Assembly (NCBI RefSeq): GCF_009649845.1
Contig: NZ_WJIE01000002.1
Span: 806,001-870,000, forward strand
Direction: 5' to 3'
DNA from: Polyangium spumosum
GTDB taxonomy: Bacteria; Myxococcota_A; Polyangia; Polyangiales; Polyangiaceae
DNA: 64,000 nucleotides
The position numbers and the translations under genes were made by a program. The notes under the pieces are model-generated. The model saw nothing but the letters and a program-made list of their open reading frames with translations. It did not search any database and was not told the origin of the DNA. This document shows positions 25,360 through 33,745 of this stretch, piece after piece (position 1 is the stretch's first letter; every line of letters starts with the position of its first letter).

Positions 25360-26397
25360 CTAGCGCGAAGGCGGCGCCTGCGTCGCGCCCTCGTGGTGTC
25401 GCCCGTGCTTGCCGCCGCGCTTGCCGCGGAAATGCGGCATCTTCGGGCCTTCCTCGATCCGCTGGGCGAGCGCGCCGCGTTGCCCCTCGTCGAGCACGGG
25501 CACGATGGCGGAGAGCGCCTTCACGAGGTGGTCGCCCATCATCATCGGCATCGGCCGGGCGTCCTTCGGGGGCAGGAGCGCCTCGGCGTCGAACGTGTCG
25601 GTGCGGAACGACGCGATCGCGGCCTTCATGCGGGCGCGGTGCTCCTCGTGCTTCTTGGCCCACGCCTCCTTGTCCATCTTCCCATGCATCTCCGGCTTCT
25701 CGGGGCGTGAGGCCTCGAGCGCCGCGTGGATCTGCGTCTTCTGCTCCTCGCGGAGCTCGAGCCCGTGGAGGAAGAAGCCCATCGGCCCGTGCTCGCCGCG
25801 TGGCCCGCGCTTCATGCCCTCGGGGCCCCGCGGCCCGCGCTCGCCGTCCTCGGGGCCGTGGTGGCGGCCGCGCTTCATGCCCTCGGGGCCGTGCTTGCCC
25901 GCGAACTTCTCCATCCGCTCCTCGACGTGCGTGGCGAGCGCCACGCGCTGGGCCGGCGTGAGCGTCGCGTGCAGCGTGCCGAGGGCCTTCACCACGGCCG
26001 CGCGCCGCTCGCTCGCGAGCTTCTCCGTGTCGCCGAGCTTCGCCTTGACGGCGGCCTCGTCGATCTTGCCGGCGCGCACGCCGTCGGCGAGCGCCTTGTG
26101 GAACGCCTGGCGATCGGCCTCGTGCGTGCCGTCGAGCGACTGCATCGCGCCCTCGATCGTCTTGCGTTGCTCGGGCGTGAGGTCGTCGAGCTCGTGGAGG
26201 GCAGCGCCGAGCAGGTGGTGGCCGCCGCCGTGATGACGACCGAACTTGCCGTGCGCGTGCGGGGACTCGGTCTCCGACGCAGCCTCCGCGGCCGATGCGA
26301 CCTCTTCGTCCGGGCTCGCCGACGCGCAACCGCCCAGGGCGAGGGCAAGGGCGAAGGTCAGGGGAGCGAAGAACTTCAGGGTACGGGGCAACTTCAT
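25360..26397 (-). CDS. His-rich periplasmic lipoprotein of the Spy/LTXXQ type
   Basis: 345 residues from ATG 26397, fixed by AGGAG upstream and by the lipobox ALALGGC (Cys about 24). The open frame continues far upstream only because it runs through the 21-bp array. The mature protein carries several LTPEQR/LTPAQR/LREEQK-type motifs, the mark of Spy/CpxP chaperone-like helical hairpins, arranged as about three modules. His-rich patches (GKFGRHHGGGHH, MKRGRHHGPEDG, GKHGRHHEG) suggest metal binding. A directly repeated GPEGMKRG segment sits in the middle. First gene of the ECF sigma operon. Confidence 0.78.
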   Translation of the reverse strand: MKLPRTLKFFAPLTFALALALGGCASASPDEEVASAAEAASETESPHAHGKFGRHHGGGHHLLGAALHELDDLTPEQRKTIEGAMQSLDGTHEADRQAFHKALADGVRAGKIDEAAVKAKLGDTEKLASERRAAVVKALGTLHATLTPAQRVALATHVEERMEKFAGKHGPEGMKRGRHHGPEDGERGPRGPEGMKRGPRGEHGPMGFFLHGLELREEQKTQIHAALEASRPEKPEMHGKMDKEAWAKKHEEHRARMKAAIASFRTDTFDAEALLPPKDARPMPMMMGDHLVKALSAIVPVLDEGQRGALAQRIEEGPKMPHFRGKRGGKHGRHHEGATQAPPSR

Positions 26398-27254
26398 GGT
26401 TTCTCCTGGGCCTCGCTCGGCAACCATCAGCGAGGTCTCGATCCAACTGACGGAGCGAGCTCCCGGGTCCCTACGCCAAGGGGCGATGTTTTCCGTGTCG
26501 AGCCCGTCCGGGGAGGGCGGAGTCGTGTTCCGCATGGACCGGGTGGTGTTCCGCAAGGGCCGGGTATTGTTCCGCAAGGGCCGGGTGGTGTTCCGCAAGG
26601 GCCGGGTCGTGTTCCGCAAGGGCCGGGTCGTGTTCCGCAAGGGCCGAGTCGTGTTCCCCAAGGGCCGGGTGGTGTTCCGGAAGGGCCGAGTCGTGTCCCG
26701 CAAGGACCGGGTGGTGTTCCCCAAGGACCGAGTCGTGCTCCGCAAGGACCGAGTCGTGCTCCGCAAGGACCGAGTCGTGTTCCGCAACGGCGGGGTCGCT
26801 CGCGCGAAGGACACCGTCGCTCGCAACTTGGGCACCATCGCTCGCAACTTGGGCACCGTCGCTCGCAACTTGGGCACCGTCGCTCGCGCCAAGGGCACCC
26901 TCGCTCGCACGAAGGGCACCGTCGCTCGCGCCGAGGGCACCGTCGCTCGCAACTTGGGCACCGTCGCTCGCGCCAAGGGCACCCTCGCTCGCGCAAAGGG
27001 CACCGTCGCTCGCGCCGAGGGCACCCTCGCTCGCGCCGAGGGCACGATGCCTCGCGAGAAGGGCACCGCGCCTCGCGTCTCGTCGCGCCGGATGGATCCT
27101 TGCCGTTCGTCATCAGCGGGCCAGCACACGGCCGTTGACGGACTTGCGGCTTCTAGCTTACTGTCGCTCCTCTCGAAATTTCCAGTGCTGAAGCTCGCTC
27201 CGTTCTCTCCCGTACTTTCCAAGACGTCCGGCGTTCACCGCCGAGCAGGAATCC
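26398..27254. other. 857-bp divergent intergenic region, mostly tandem array
   Basis: This spacer separates the start of the ECF-operon lipoprotein (minus) from the start of the CARDB lipoprotein (plus). About 545 bases of it are the 21-bp array described separately. The flanks, about 128 bases on the left and 185 bases on the right, must hold the two promoters. A TTGACG at 27135 could be a -35 element, but no convincing -10 is spaced correctly from it. Confidence 0.7.
26525..27070. repeat. 21-bp tandem repeat array, 26 units in two blocks
   Basis: Thirteen units of a GTGTTCCGCAAGGGCCGRGT type (26525-26797) are followed by thirteen units of a GTCGCTCGC-x6-GGGCACC type (to about 27070), all at an exact 21-base period. 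The two blocks share GTCG, CGC and AAGGGC at matching offsets, so they look like diverged descendants of one unit. Because 21 is a multiple of three, the array stays open in several frames on both strands and encodes heptads such as VVFRKGR or TVARAKG. Those translations look like by-products rather than proteins. There are no spacers between units, so it is not CRISPR. Confidence 0.85.
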
Positions 27255-29177
27255 ATGATTGATTCGAAAATGACTCGCAAAACCCTGTCCTCACGCGCCC
27301 GGACACCGTGGGCCGCGGCCATCCTCGCTCTCGGCGCCGGGCTCTTCGCGGCTTGCACGGCGGACCCCGGACCCCCGAGCGGAATCGACGACGACGAAAA
27401 CTGGGGGACGGGCGGGACGGGGGGCGCGGGAGGCGCGGGGGGATCGACCTCGTCGTCGTCGAGCGCGGGCGGCAGCGGAGGCATGGGGGGCGCCTGTAGC
27501 TGCGAGGGCATCGCTTGCGGAGAAAATGCGTGCGGTCAGCTCTGTGGGACATGCCCAACCCAGCACGTGTGTATGGCGGGGCAATGCGTGTGCACGCCGA
27601 ACTGCGAAGGGAAGGCGTGCGGCTACAATGGCTGCGGAGCGACCTGCGGATCGTGCGGCGCTGGAGAGTTCTGCGATGCCGGCACGTGCGTCGCGGAACC
27701 TCCTCCGCCGAAGCCCGATCTCAAGCCAGGTTATTTTTACATCGACGACCACACGATGTCGCCCGGACACAAGAGCGACATCCATTTCTCCATCAAGAAC
27801 GAGGGCGTCGTCGACACGGACTTTTCATTCGATATCGTCGTCGTGCTCTCCAAGAACACCGTGTTCGGCGACGCGGACGACGTCGAGGTCTGGTCCTGGC
27901 ATTATCCGTACCTGACCCCCCCAGGCCAGACCGCCCCCTGGAAGACGACGGTCACGATCCCCGCCGGCGTCTACAACGGCAACTACAACCTCGGGATCTA
28001 CGTGGACCCCGGGAACATCATCGACGAGTCGGACGAGAGCAACAACGGCCGGTTCGACACGCAGGGGTTCAAGATCGAGGGAAGTCCGAACGCCGATCTG
28101 AGACCCAGCGCCGCGGCGGCCGAGCAGAGCGACGTCTACCCCGGCCAGATGGCGAACTACACGTTCACCGTGGAGAACCTCGGGCCGGATCCCGTGCCCT
28201 CGTTCAAGGTCGGGCTCTACCATTCCACGGACGCGGACGTCACGTCGAGCGACACCCTCATCTGCAAACACACCGATTCGAACGGGCTTTCGGGCCTCGC
28301 GTCCGAAACGTACGTCGTCACGTGCCCCGTCCCGAACCTCGAGGGGTCCTACCATTTCGGCGTCGTCGTCGACCCGGATCTGGTCGTCAAGGAGACCGAC
28401 GAGACGAACAACAACACCAGCGCTGCGGCGCAGGTGGCCATCACCCCTCTGGACGTCGATCTGCAAATCGGAGCGGCCGCCACGGGCGATTTCACGGTGG
28501 ACACGGGGCAGCAGGTGACGTTCTCGGCCACCGTCACGAACAGCGGCACGAAGACGTCTCCCCCGTTCAACGTCGCATTCTACTACTCCACGGACGCGAC
28601 CATCTCGCCCCTCGACATCAAGATATGCGAGGCCGCGTCGGGCCAGAGCCTGCCGCCGAATCAGCCGCTCGTCGTGCAGAAGACGTGCGAGGTGCCGCTG
28701 CTCCCCACCGATTCGTACTTCCTGGGGGCCATCGTCGATCCAGCCAATCAGGTCCCCGAGACGAACGAGGGAAACAACACCGCCACGGCCGCGACCCCGG
28801 TCTCGCTCACGGCGCCGCACATGGATCTCGTCTTCGATGGGTACTACGGCGGCGCCGGGACGGGGCACCCGGGTGACACGGCCACCCACCACGTGCTGGT
28901 CAAGAACCCGGGCACGGCGCCGGTGCCGCCGTTCGAGGTCTCGCTCTACTACTCGCTCAACATGCAGTTGAGCCTGGACGATACGCTCGCTTGCACGATC
29001 CTCTTCGACTCCATCGGGCCCCAGCAGACGCTCGATTACTCGTTCCAGTGCAAGATCCCCGAGATCCCGGCCGGCGCCTACTACAAGGCCGTCCGCCTCG
29101 ACCCGGGCAACGAGGTCCCGGAGACCGACGAGACCAACAACACCGGCGCCTCGACGACCTACGACGTCATCTTCTAG
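27255..29177 (+). CDS. surface lipoprotein with four CARDB domains
   Basis: 640 residues. ATG 27255 follows AGGA at a five-base spacing. A lipoprotein signal (ALGAGLFAAC, Cys about 34) precedes a low-complexity Gly/Thr/Ser linker (about 50-78), then a Cys-rich module of about 65 residues (from CSCEGIACG to GTCV) with two similar halves. Four CARDB-type beta-sandwich repeats follow, each ending in a signature such as DESDESNNG, KETDETNNN, PETNEGNNT or PETDETNNT. CARDB domains are adhesion-type modules. The Gly/Ser linker style is typical of Polyangiales lipoproteins. Likely exposed at the cell surface; ligand unknown. Confidence 0.85.
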   Translation: MIDSKMTRKTLSSRARTPWAAAILALGAGLFAACTADPGPPSGIDDDENWGTGGTGGAGGAGGSTSSSSSAGGSGGMGGACSCEGIACGENACGQLCGTCPTQHVCMAGQCVCTPNCEGKACGYNGCGATCGSCGAGEFCDAGTCVAEPPPPKPDLKPGYFYIDDHTMSPGHKSDIHFSIKNEGVVDTDFSFDIVVVLSKNTVFGDADDVEVWSWHYPYLTPPGQTAPWKTTVTIPAGVYNGNYNLGIYVDPGNIIDESDESNNGRFDTQGFKIEGSPNADLRPSAAAAEQSDVYPGQMANYTFTVENLGPDPVPSFKVGLYHSTDADVTSSDTLICKHTDSNGLSGLASETYVVTCPVPNLEGSYHFGVVVDPDLVVKETDETNNNTSAAAQVAITPLDVDLQIGAAATGDFTVDTGQQVTFSATVTNSGTKTSPPFNVAFYYSTDATISPLDIKICEAASGQSLPPNQPLVVQKTCEVPLLPTDSYFLGAIVDPANQVPETNEGNNTATAATPVSLTAPHMDLVFDGYYGGAGTGHPGDTATHHVLVKNPGTAPVPPFEVSLYYSLNMQLSLDDTLACTILFDSIGPQQTLDYSFQCKIPEIPAGAYYKAVRLDPGNEVPETDETNNTGASTTYDVIF

Positions 29178-29215
29178 AGGCACGCTCGCTCGCCCGCCGC
29201 GCCGCACGAAAGCCC

Positions 29216-29773
29216 ATGAGCCCGCTCTCCCACGTCATCGGCGTCGACGACGCGCCCTTCCCCCGCGCGCACCGGGGCGACGTGCCCATCGTGGGCGTCG
29301 CCTTCGCCGGCACGAGGCTCGAAGGCGTGCTCTCCACGAAGGTGCGGCGCGACGGCGCGAACGGGACGGACGCCCTCGCCTCGATGATCAGCCGCTCGCG
29401 GTTCGCCGCGCATACGCGGCTCGTGATGATGGAAGGCATCGCGCTCGCGGGCTTCAACGTGGTCGACGTACACGACCTCGCCGCGCGGCTCGGCATGGCC
29501 GTGCTGGTCGTGTCGAAGCGCGCCCCGAACGTCCCGGCCGTGCGGAAGGCGCTGCTCGAAAAGGTCCCCGGCGGCGCCCGCAAGTGGCAGCTCATCGAGA
29601 AGGCCGGGCCCATGGAGCCGTGCGCCGGGCTCTTCATCCAGCGCGCAGGCCTCGGCATGGACGAGGCGGCCTCGGTGATCCGACGGTTCGCCGTGCACGG
29701 TCGGCTCCCCGAGCCCGTCCGGGTCGCGCACCTCGTCGCCAGCGTGCTCGCGGTCCCAGGCGTCCACGACTAG
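29216..29773 (+). CDS. DUF99 (UPF0215) family protein
   Basis: 185 residues from ATG 29216. The sequence follows the family pattern closely: IGVDDAPF, VPIVGVAFAG, LEGVLSTKVRRDG, MISRSRF, MEGIALAGFNVVD and VLVVSKRAPN. DUF99 proteins have been linked to a nuclease fold related to endonuclease V, but their substrate is not firmly known. The family is best represented in archaea. The stop lies one base before the start of the ACT-domain gene, so the two are co-transcribed. Confidence 0.88.
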   Translation: MSPLSHVIGVDDAPFPRAHRGDVPIVGVAFAGTRLEGVLSTKVRRDGANGTDALASMISRSRFAAHTRLVMMEGIALAGFNVVDVHDLAARLGMAVLVVSKRAPNVPAVRKALLEKVPGGARKWQLIEKAGPMEPCAGLFIQRAGLGMDEAASVIRRFAVHGRLPEPVRVAHLVASVLAVPGVHD

Positions 29774-29774
29774 G

Positions 29775-30332
29775 ATGCGCCGCATGACGCAACAAGACGT
29801 GTACGTGGTCCTGTCCTGCCTCGGACCCGATCGGCCGGGCCTCGTCGCCGAGGTGACGGAGTACCTCACCCGGCACGGGGGCAACGTGGAGGACAGCCGC
29901 ATGGCCATCCTCGGCGCCGAGTTCGGCATCCTGCTGCTCGCCTCCGGCCCGCCCGAGACCGTCGACGCCATCGAGAAGGACCTCTCCGAGCTGCAAAAGA
30001 GCACCGGCCTGACCGTGCTCGCGCGCCGGACCAAGGCCCCCGAGGAGCACCGCCGCGCCCCCACGGTCCCCTGCGCCGTGACGGCCGAGGCGCTCGATCA
30101 CGAGGGCATCGTGCGCTCCGTGGCCCGAGCGCTCGCCCACGCAGGCGTGAACATCGTCTCGCTCGAGGCCACGGCCTACGCCGCGCCCGTGACGGGATCG
30201 CAGCTCTTCCGCATGGAAGCGCGCATCGACGTGCCCCAGTCGATCGGCGTGAGCAAGGTCCGCAAGGTGATGGACGCGGTCGCCGAGGAGCAGAACCTGG
30301 AGATCGAGGTGCGCTCGCTCATCAAGTCCTGA
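29775..30332 (+). CDS. tandem ACT-domain protein (GcvR-like)
   Basis: 185 residues from ATG 29775; ATG 29784, three codons in, has better spacing from the upstream AGGA. Two ACT domains are visible: the first begins VLSCLGPDRPGLVAEVTEYL with the GPDRPGL turn, the second begins CAVTAEALDHEGIVRSVARAL. This is the layout of GcvR, the glycine-cleavage repressor partner, and of related amino-acid-sensing regulators. No glycine-cleavage gene is nearby, so the name GcvR is only a likeness. Cytoplasmic ligand-binding regulator. Confidence 0.82.
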   Translation: MRRMTQQDVYVVLSCLGPDRPGLVAEVTEYLTRHGGNVEDSRMAILGAEFGILLLASGPPETVDAIEKDLSELQKSTGLTVLARRTKAPEEHRRAPTVPCAVTAEALDHEGIVRSVARALAHAGVNIVSLEATAYAAPVTGSQLFRMEARIDVPQSIGVSKVRKVMDAVAEEQNLEIEVRSLIKS

Positions 30333-30369
30333 TTGCTCTCCGGGCCAGGGCTGGAGTAAGGCTCGGGGC

Positions 30370-30864
30370 ATGGAGCCGCTCTCGGGGCAGGACGATCCGC
30401 AACGCGTGGAAGCCCAGGCCGCGCAGGCCGGGCATCGACCCACGGAGATCAACGCCTTGCTCGGGCGCGGCACCCGCTTCGAGGGCAAGCTCTACTTCGA
30501 GGGCCGCGTCCGCCTCGACGGAGACTTCCAGGGCGAGATCCGCGGCGACGACGTGCTCGTCATCGGCGACGGCGCCCGCGTCGGCGGCGATATCCTCGTC
30601 GGCGCCTGCATCGTCACGGGAGGCGAGGTCTCGGCGAGCATCCGCGCCCGCACCGCCATCGAGCTCTACGCCCCCTCCAAGGTCACGGGCGCGCTGCACG
30701 CGCCGGCCATCTTCATCGATCGAGGCGTCCAGTTCGACGGCACCTGCAAGATGGCCCCGCTCGACGAGGCCGACACGCGCACCAGCAAAGAAGCGACCCC
30801 TCCCCCCTCCACCCCGGCCCCGCCGACCCCCGCCTCCCCGGCGCCACCCGCCGGCGGGGAGTGA
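30370..30864 (+). CDS. bactofilin cytoskeletal protein
   Basis: 164 residues. The bactofilin beta-helix core is clear (about 25-130): ALLGRGTRFEGKLYFEGRVRLDG, then repeating strands with GDDVLVIGDGARVGGDI and ITGGEVSASIRARTAIELYAPSKVTG. The ends are disordered and Pro-rich (TPAPPTPASPAPPAGG), as usual. Bactofilins polymerise without nucleotide and scaffold the cell envelope or chromosome machinery in myxobacteria. It lies 37 bases after the ACT-domain gene, so a shared transcript is likely. Confidence 0.92.
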   Translation: MEPLSGQDDPQRVEAQAAQAGHRPTEINALLGRGTRFEGKLYFEGRVRLDGDFQGEIRGDDVLVIGDGARVGGDILVGACIVTGGEVSASIRARTAIELYAPSKVTGALHAPAIFIDRGVQFDGTCKMAPLDEADTRTSKEATPPPSTPAPPTPASPAPPAGGE

Positions 30865-31026
30865 ACGAACCGTCACGCCCCGCAGGATCCGCGCGCCCCG
30901 CGATCCGCCGCGGCCCCGCATTTCCCCCGGATCCGTGGAGGTCTCGGGGGGCGTCGACGTCGTCGGCACGGCTCGTGCACCTCTGGAGAGCGACAGGCTC
31001 CACCTTGTTGTTTTCCGGAGACACCC

Positions 31027-31647
31027 ATGAAGCTTCGCCTGCGTCACCTCGCCCTCGTGTTGCTCACGACCCTGACCACCCTCGGCGCCACGCCCGACGA
31101 CGCACGCGCAGGTGACGAAGAAGCCGCGCGGCTCGAGGCCCGCGGCAAGGCGCAGCGGTACACGCAGAAGACGGTCGACCCGGAGAGCTCGATCGACACG
31201 GGCGGCGCGGCGATCCTGGTCCACGCGCCCATCGACGAGGTGCGCCGGGTCGTCACGGACTACCGGCACTACGAGAAGGTCATCAAGCCGTTCAAGCAGA
31301 GCAAGCTGCTCTCGCGATCGAAGGGCGTGAGCGAGGTGTACCTGGAGGTGCCGATCCTGCACGGCGCCGCGACGGTCTGGGTCGTCACGAAGATCGGGCA
31401 GCCCGTCAAGGTCGGGAACGAGGAGCGCATCACGGCGCGCATGGAGCGCGGGAACGTGGACGATTTCCGGGCCACGTGGAAGCTGCGCGCCGTGGACGGG
31501 GACAAGACGATCGTGAAGCTCGAGATCCTCGTCGACCCGAAGATGCCCGTGCCGTCCGCGGTCGTGACGCCGGAGCTGTGCACAGCCGCCGACAAGGCCG
31601 TCACGGGGGTGCGTAACCAGGCCGAGAAGAAACACGCGGCGCGGTAG
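31027..31647 (+). CDS. secreted SRPBCC (START-like) domain protein
   Basis: 206 residues. The signal peptide (about 1-28, MKLRLRHLALVLLTTL, cleavage near ARA) is followed by an SRPBCC fold that begins AAILVHAPIDEVRRVVTDYRHYEKVIKPFKQSKLL and ends in a long amphipathic helix (VVTPELCTAADKAVTGVRNQAEKK). This fold makes a hydrophobic ligand pocket. A periplasmic lipid-binding role is possible. GGAG precedes ATG 31027. Downstream is the bipartite hairpin repeat that may terminate its transcript. Confidence 0.8.
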   Translation: MKLRLRHLALVLLTTLTTLGATPDDARAGDEEAARLEARGKAQRYTQKTVDPESSIDTGGAAILVHAPIDEVRRVVTDYRHYEKVIKPFKQSKLLSRSKGVSEVYLEVPILHGAATVWVVTKIGQPVKVGNEERITARMERGNVDDFRATWKLRAVDGDKTIVKLEILVDPKMPVPSAVVTPELCTAADKAVTGVRNQAEKKHAAR

Positions 31648-31760
31648 CCTCACCCCCAACCTCAACCCCAGCCTCACCCCCAACCCCTCTCCACTCCGTG
31701 GAGAGGGGAGAAGAGGCAGCAGTCACCCCTCTCCCGGAGGGAGAGGGGACGGGGGTGAGG
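31648..31760. repeat. bipartite hairpin repeat, copy 1
   Basis: The outer CCTCACCCCCAAC (twice, at 31648 and 31672) is partly complementary to GGGGGTGAGG near 31750-31759. Inside are two perfect hairpins, 31684-31708 (11-base arms, loop TCC) and 31726-31748 (10-base arms, loop GGA), both built from CCCCTCTCC/GGAGAGGGG. The same design occurs at 57096-57208. It lies between convergent genes and could stop transcription from both sides. The stop of the minus-strand DUF2169 gene (31723-31725) is inside it. Confidence 0.8.
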
Positions 31761-33048
31761 GAGTCGCCGACGCAGCATCCGCGGGCGCAGAAACTGAAGC
31801 ATCCGCATCCGCAGCAGCCGCCGCAGGCGCGACCACCTTTCCAGCCTGCGCCGGCCCTGGACGTGGCACCGACGGCCGCGGGGGGCTGGTGGGTGTAGGC
31901 CGCGGGGGGCCGGCGGGTTTGCCGAGGCGCGGCCCCAGCGGCGCAGGGGCGTTCGGGAGCGGCTCGACCACGCGGCCGATCTCGCGCTTGACCGAAGGCG
32001 GCGCGGCCTTCGGCAGGTCGAGCGTCGTGTCCTCGGTGAGCGGCTCCGCGATCACGCGCGGCTGCGGCTGCACCTGCGGCGGAGGCGGGAGCGGCGGCGG
32101 CGCGATGGGATCCTGCGGGCGGTGTTGCCGCGCCGAGGCGTCGGGCAGCGCAGGATCCGGGGAGGTGACCTGCGGCGGCAGATCCGCTTGCTCGGGGAGC
32201 ACCATCGTGTCGCCGCTCTTCGGGGCGATGAGCACCGCGTCGTGCCGCATCTCGAGCATGTTCAGGCCGGCCTCCACGTCCTCCTCCAGCGACTCGCCGA
32301 GGCGCAGGAACCGATCGATCCGCTCGGCGCGGATGCGCTTGCCCTCCGGGTGCGCGGCCACCACGATCTTGCCCACGTCGGCCTCCGCGCCGCTCTTCAG
32401 GTCGGCGAGGCCGCGGAACGTCAGGACGAGCGTCTTCTGCGCGGCGTCGACGCAGAGGGTGTCGCAACGCAGGGCGATCTCGGTCACGCGCCCGCCCCTG
32501 GGATCGACGCGGAAGGCCTGCGGGCGGCGCTGCGGCAGGCGCGTCTCGATGCGGCCGGGGGTGGAGAGGACGCGGTCCATGCCGATGGAGGCGCCGATGC
32601 GGAGCAGGTCGATCCGCTGGTCGCGCGGCGCGCACTGGAAGAAGCCGAACTCGAAGCCCTCGGGCGGCGGGCCCGCCGTCGCGGCGCCACCCGCGAGCGC
32701 GGCCTGCGCCCAGGCGTACGCGTCGTCGCCGAGCAGCAGCCTACGCGACGGCGCGTGCAGGGGCATGGGGCCGCCGGCGGGCAGGATGGCGCCTTCGACG
32801 ACGACACGCGCGTCGGGGTCGGTCGCGCCCTGGACGAGGACGTCGACGCGGGGCTTGAGCGGGGAGAGGTCCTCGGCGCCGCCTTCGGCGAGCGTCGTCA
32901 CGGGCGCCTGGGCCTCGGCGATGGACGCCTCTCCGCCGGGCACGATCGTGAACGTCGCCTTGACGATCACCGTGAGCGAATAGGCGCCCGGCGCAGCCTG
33001 CCAGATCAAGGCCCCGGCGCGAAAGGGGCAGAGCGAGAGGACCTCCAC
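31723..33048 (-). CDS. DUF2169 domain protein
   Basis: 441 residues. The N-terminal about 290 residues fit DUF2169, beginning MEVLSLCPFRAGALIWQ with the strand VIVKATFTIVPGGEASIAEAQ, followed by the family features EFGFFQCAP and the RIDLLRIGASIGMDRVLST segment. DUF2169 proteins accompany type VI secretion tip genes and are thought to help load effectors. The C-terminal 130 residues are Pro/Ala-rich and disordered. The last dozen residues (TPSPPSPLPPGEG) are the translation of the hairpin repeat. No VgrG or PAAR gene lies next to this copy. Confidence 0.78.
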   Translation of the reverse strand: MEVLSLCPFRAGALIWQAAPGAYSLTVIVKATFTIVPGGEASIAEAQAPVTTLAEGGAEDLSPLKPRVDVLVQGATDPDARVVVEGAILPAGGPMPLHAPSRRLLLGDDAYAWAQAALAGGAATAGPPPEGFEFGFFQCAPRDQRIDLLRIGASIGMDRVLSTPGRIETRLPQRRPQAFRVDPRGGRVTEIALRCDTLCVDAAQKTLVLTFRGLADLKSGAEADVGKIVVAAHPEGKRIRAERIDRFLRLGESLEEDVEAGLNMLEMRHDAVLIAPKSGDTMVLPEQADLPPQVTSPDPALPDASARQHRPQDPIAPPPLPPPPQVQPQPRVIAEPLTEDTTLDLPKAAPPSVKREIGRVVEPLPNAPAPLGPRLGKPAGPPRPTPTSPPRPSVPRPGPAQAGKVVAPAAAAADADASVSAPADAASATPSPPSPLPPGEG

Positions 33049-33097
33049 GCGGGCCGCAGTGTACGTAGAGCGAGAGCCGGGCGCGAGGGCTTCTTCG

Positions 33098-33745
33098 TCA
33101 GAGCAGGAGCCCGAGCACGCCCGCGAGGATCAGCGCCCCGGCCCACACCCGATCGAGGTCGAACCACGCGCGCCGCAGCATCGCGAGGCCGACCTTGTAG
33201 TAGACGACCAGCGCGACGAGCGCCGAGACCAGGAGCATCGCCAGCGTGTGCAGCGAGATCGCGGCCAGGTAGCCGCCGGGGCTCGAGAGCGAGATGCCCG
33301 CGGCGTCGTGGCAGGCAGGGCCGTGGCAAGGCGCGGGGTTGTCCTCGCCGAGCACGAAGACCGGCAGGAGCATGAGCCCCGCACCGTGCGCCGTGGCCAT
33401 GAGGAACGACCACACGACGAGGTCACGCATGTTCACGCGCATGCCCACCCAGCGTGGGTGGCGCGGGCGCACGAGCTTGAAGACGCCGAAGCCCACGAGC
33501 ACGCCGCCGGTGATCCACGGCAGGATCCCCGACGGAATGCTCGCTTTGCCGGCGGCGAGCAGCCCGACCGCGAGCCCCACGCTCGCGGCGTGGCCGATGG
33601 CGATCGGGACGAGCGCGCGGAGCACGGCCTTGCCGCTTTTCTCTTGCAGCCCGAGCGCCACCGCGAAGAGCCAGCCCATGCCGGGGCTCAAGCCGTGGTA
33701 GGCGCCGAGCAGCGCGAGCGTGATCCAGGGCCAGGCGCTCGTCAC
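33098..33745 (-). CDS. polytopic membrane protein with conserved-looking His motifs
   Basis: 215 residues, about six hydrophobic helices. The start is GTG at 33745, overlapping the stop of the selenium-binding-protein gene by four bases (GTGA), so the two are translationally coupled. Intramembrane histidines stand in GAYHGLSPGMGW, IAIGHAASVG, MATAHGAGLML and ISLHTLAML. A loop with HGPACHD could bind a metal ion. The layout recalls metal or small-solute permeases, but no family can be named. The coupling suggests that it serves the same pathway as its partner. Confidence 0.72.
   Translation of the reverse strand: MTSAWPWITLALLGAYHGLSPGMGWLFAVALGLQEKSGKAVLRALVPIAIGHAASVGLAVGLLAAGKASIPSGILPWITGGVLVGFGVFKLVRPRHPRWVGMRVNMRDLVVWSFLMATAHGAGLMLLPVFVLGEDNPAPCHGPACHDAAGISLSSPGGYLAAISLHTLAMLLVSALVALVVYYKVGLAMLRRAWFDLDRVWAGALILAGVLGLLL

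Noticed and set aside
26525-27070. CRISPR array or Cys/Arg heptad-repeat protein
   Set aside because: Units adjoin without spacers, ruling out CRISPR. Several frames on both strands are open and none shows codon-bias or start signals that favour it.
27135-27160. Sigma-70-type promoter for the CARDB lipoprotein
   Set aside because: A TTGACG exists, but no -10 hexamer lies at the right distance; not listed as a feature.
25360-27222. A 620-residue form of the Spy-like lipoprotein that includes the repeat array
   Set aside because: The lipobox and the AGGAG at 26397 show where the gene begins. The upstream part is open only because the 21-base period holds no stop.
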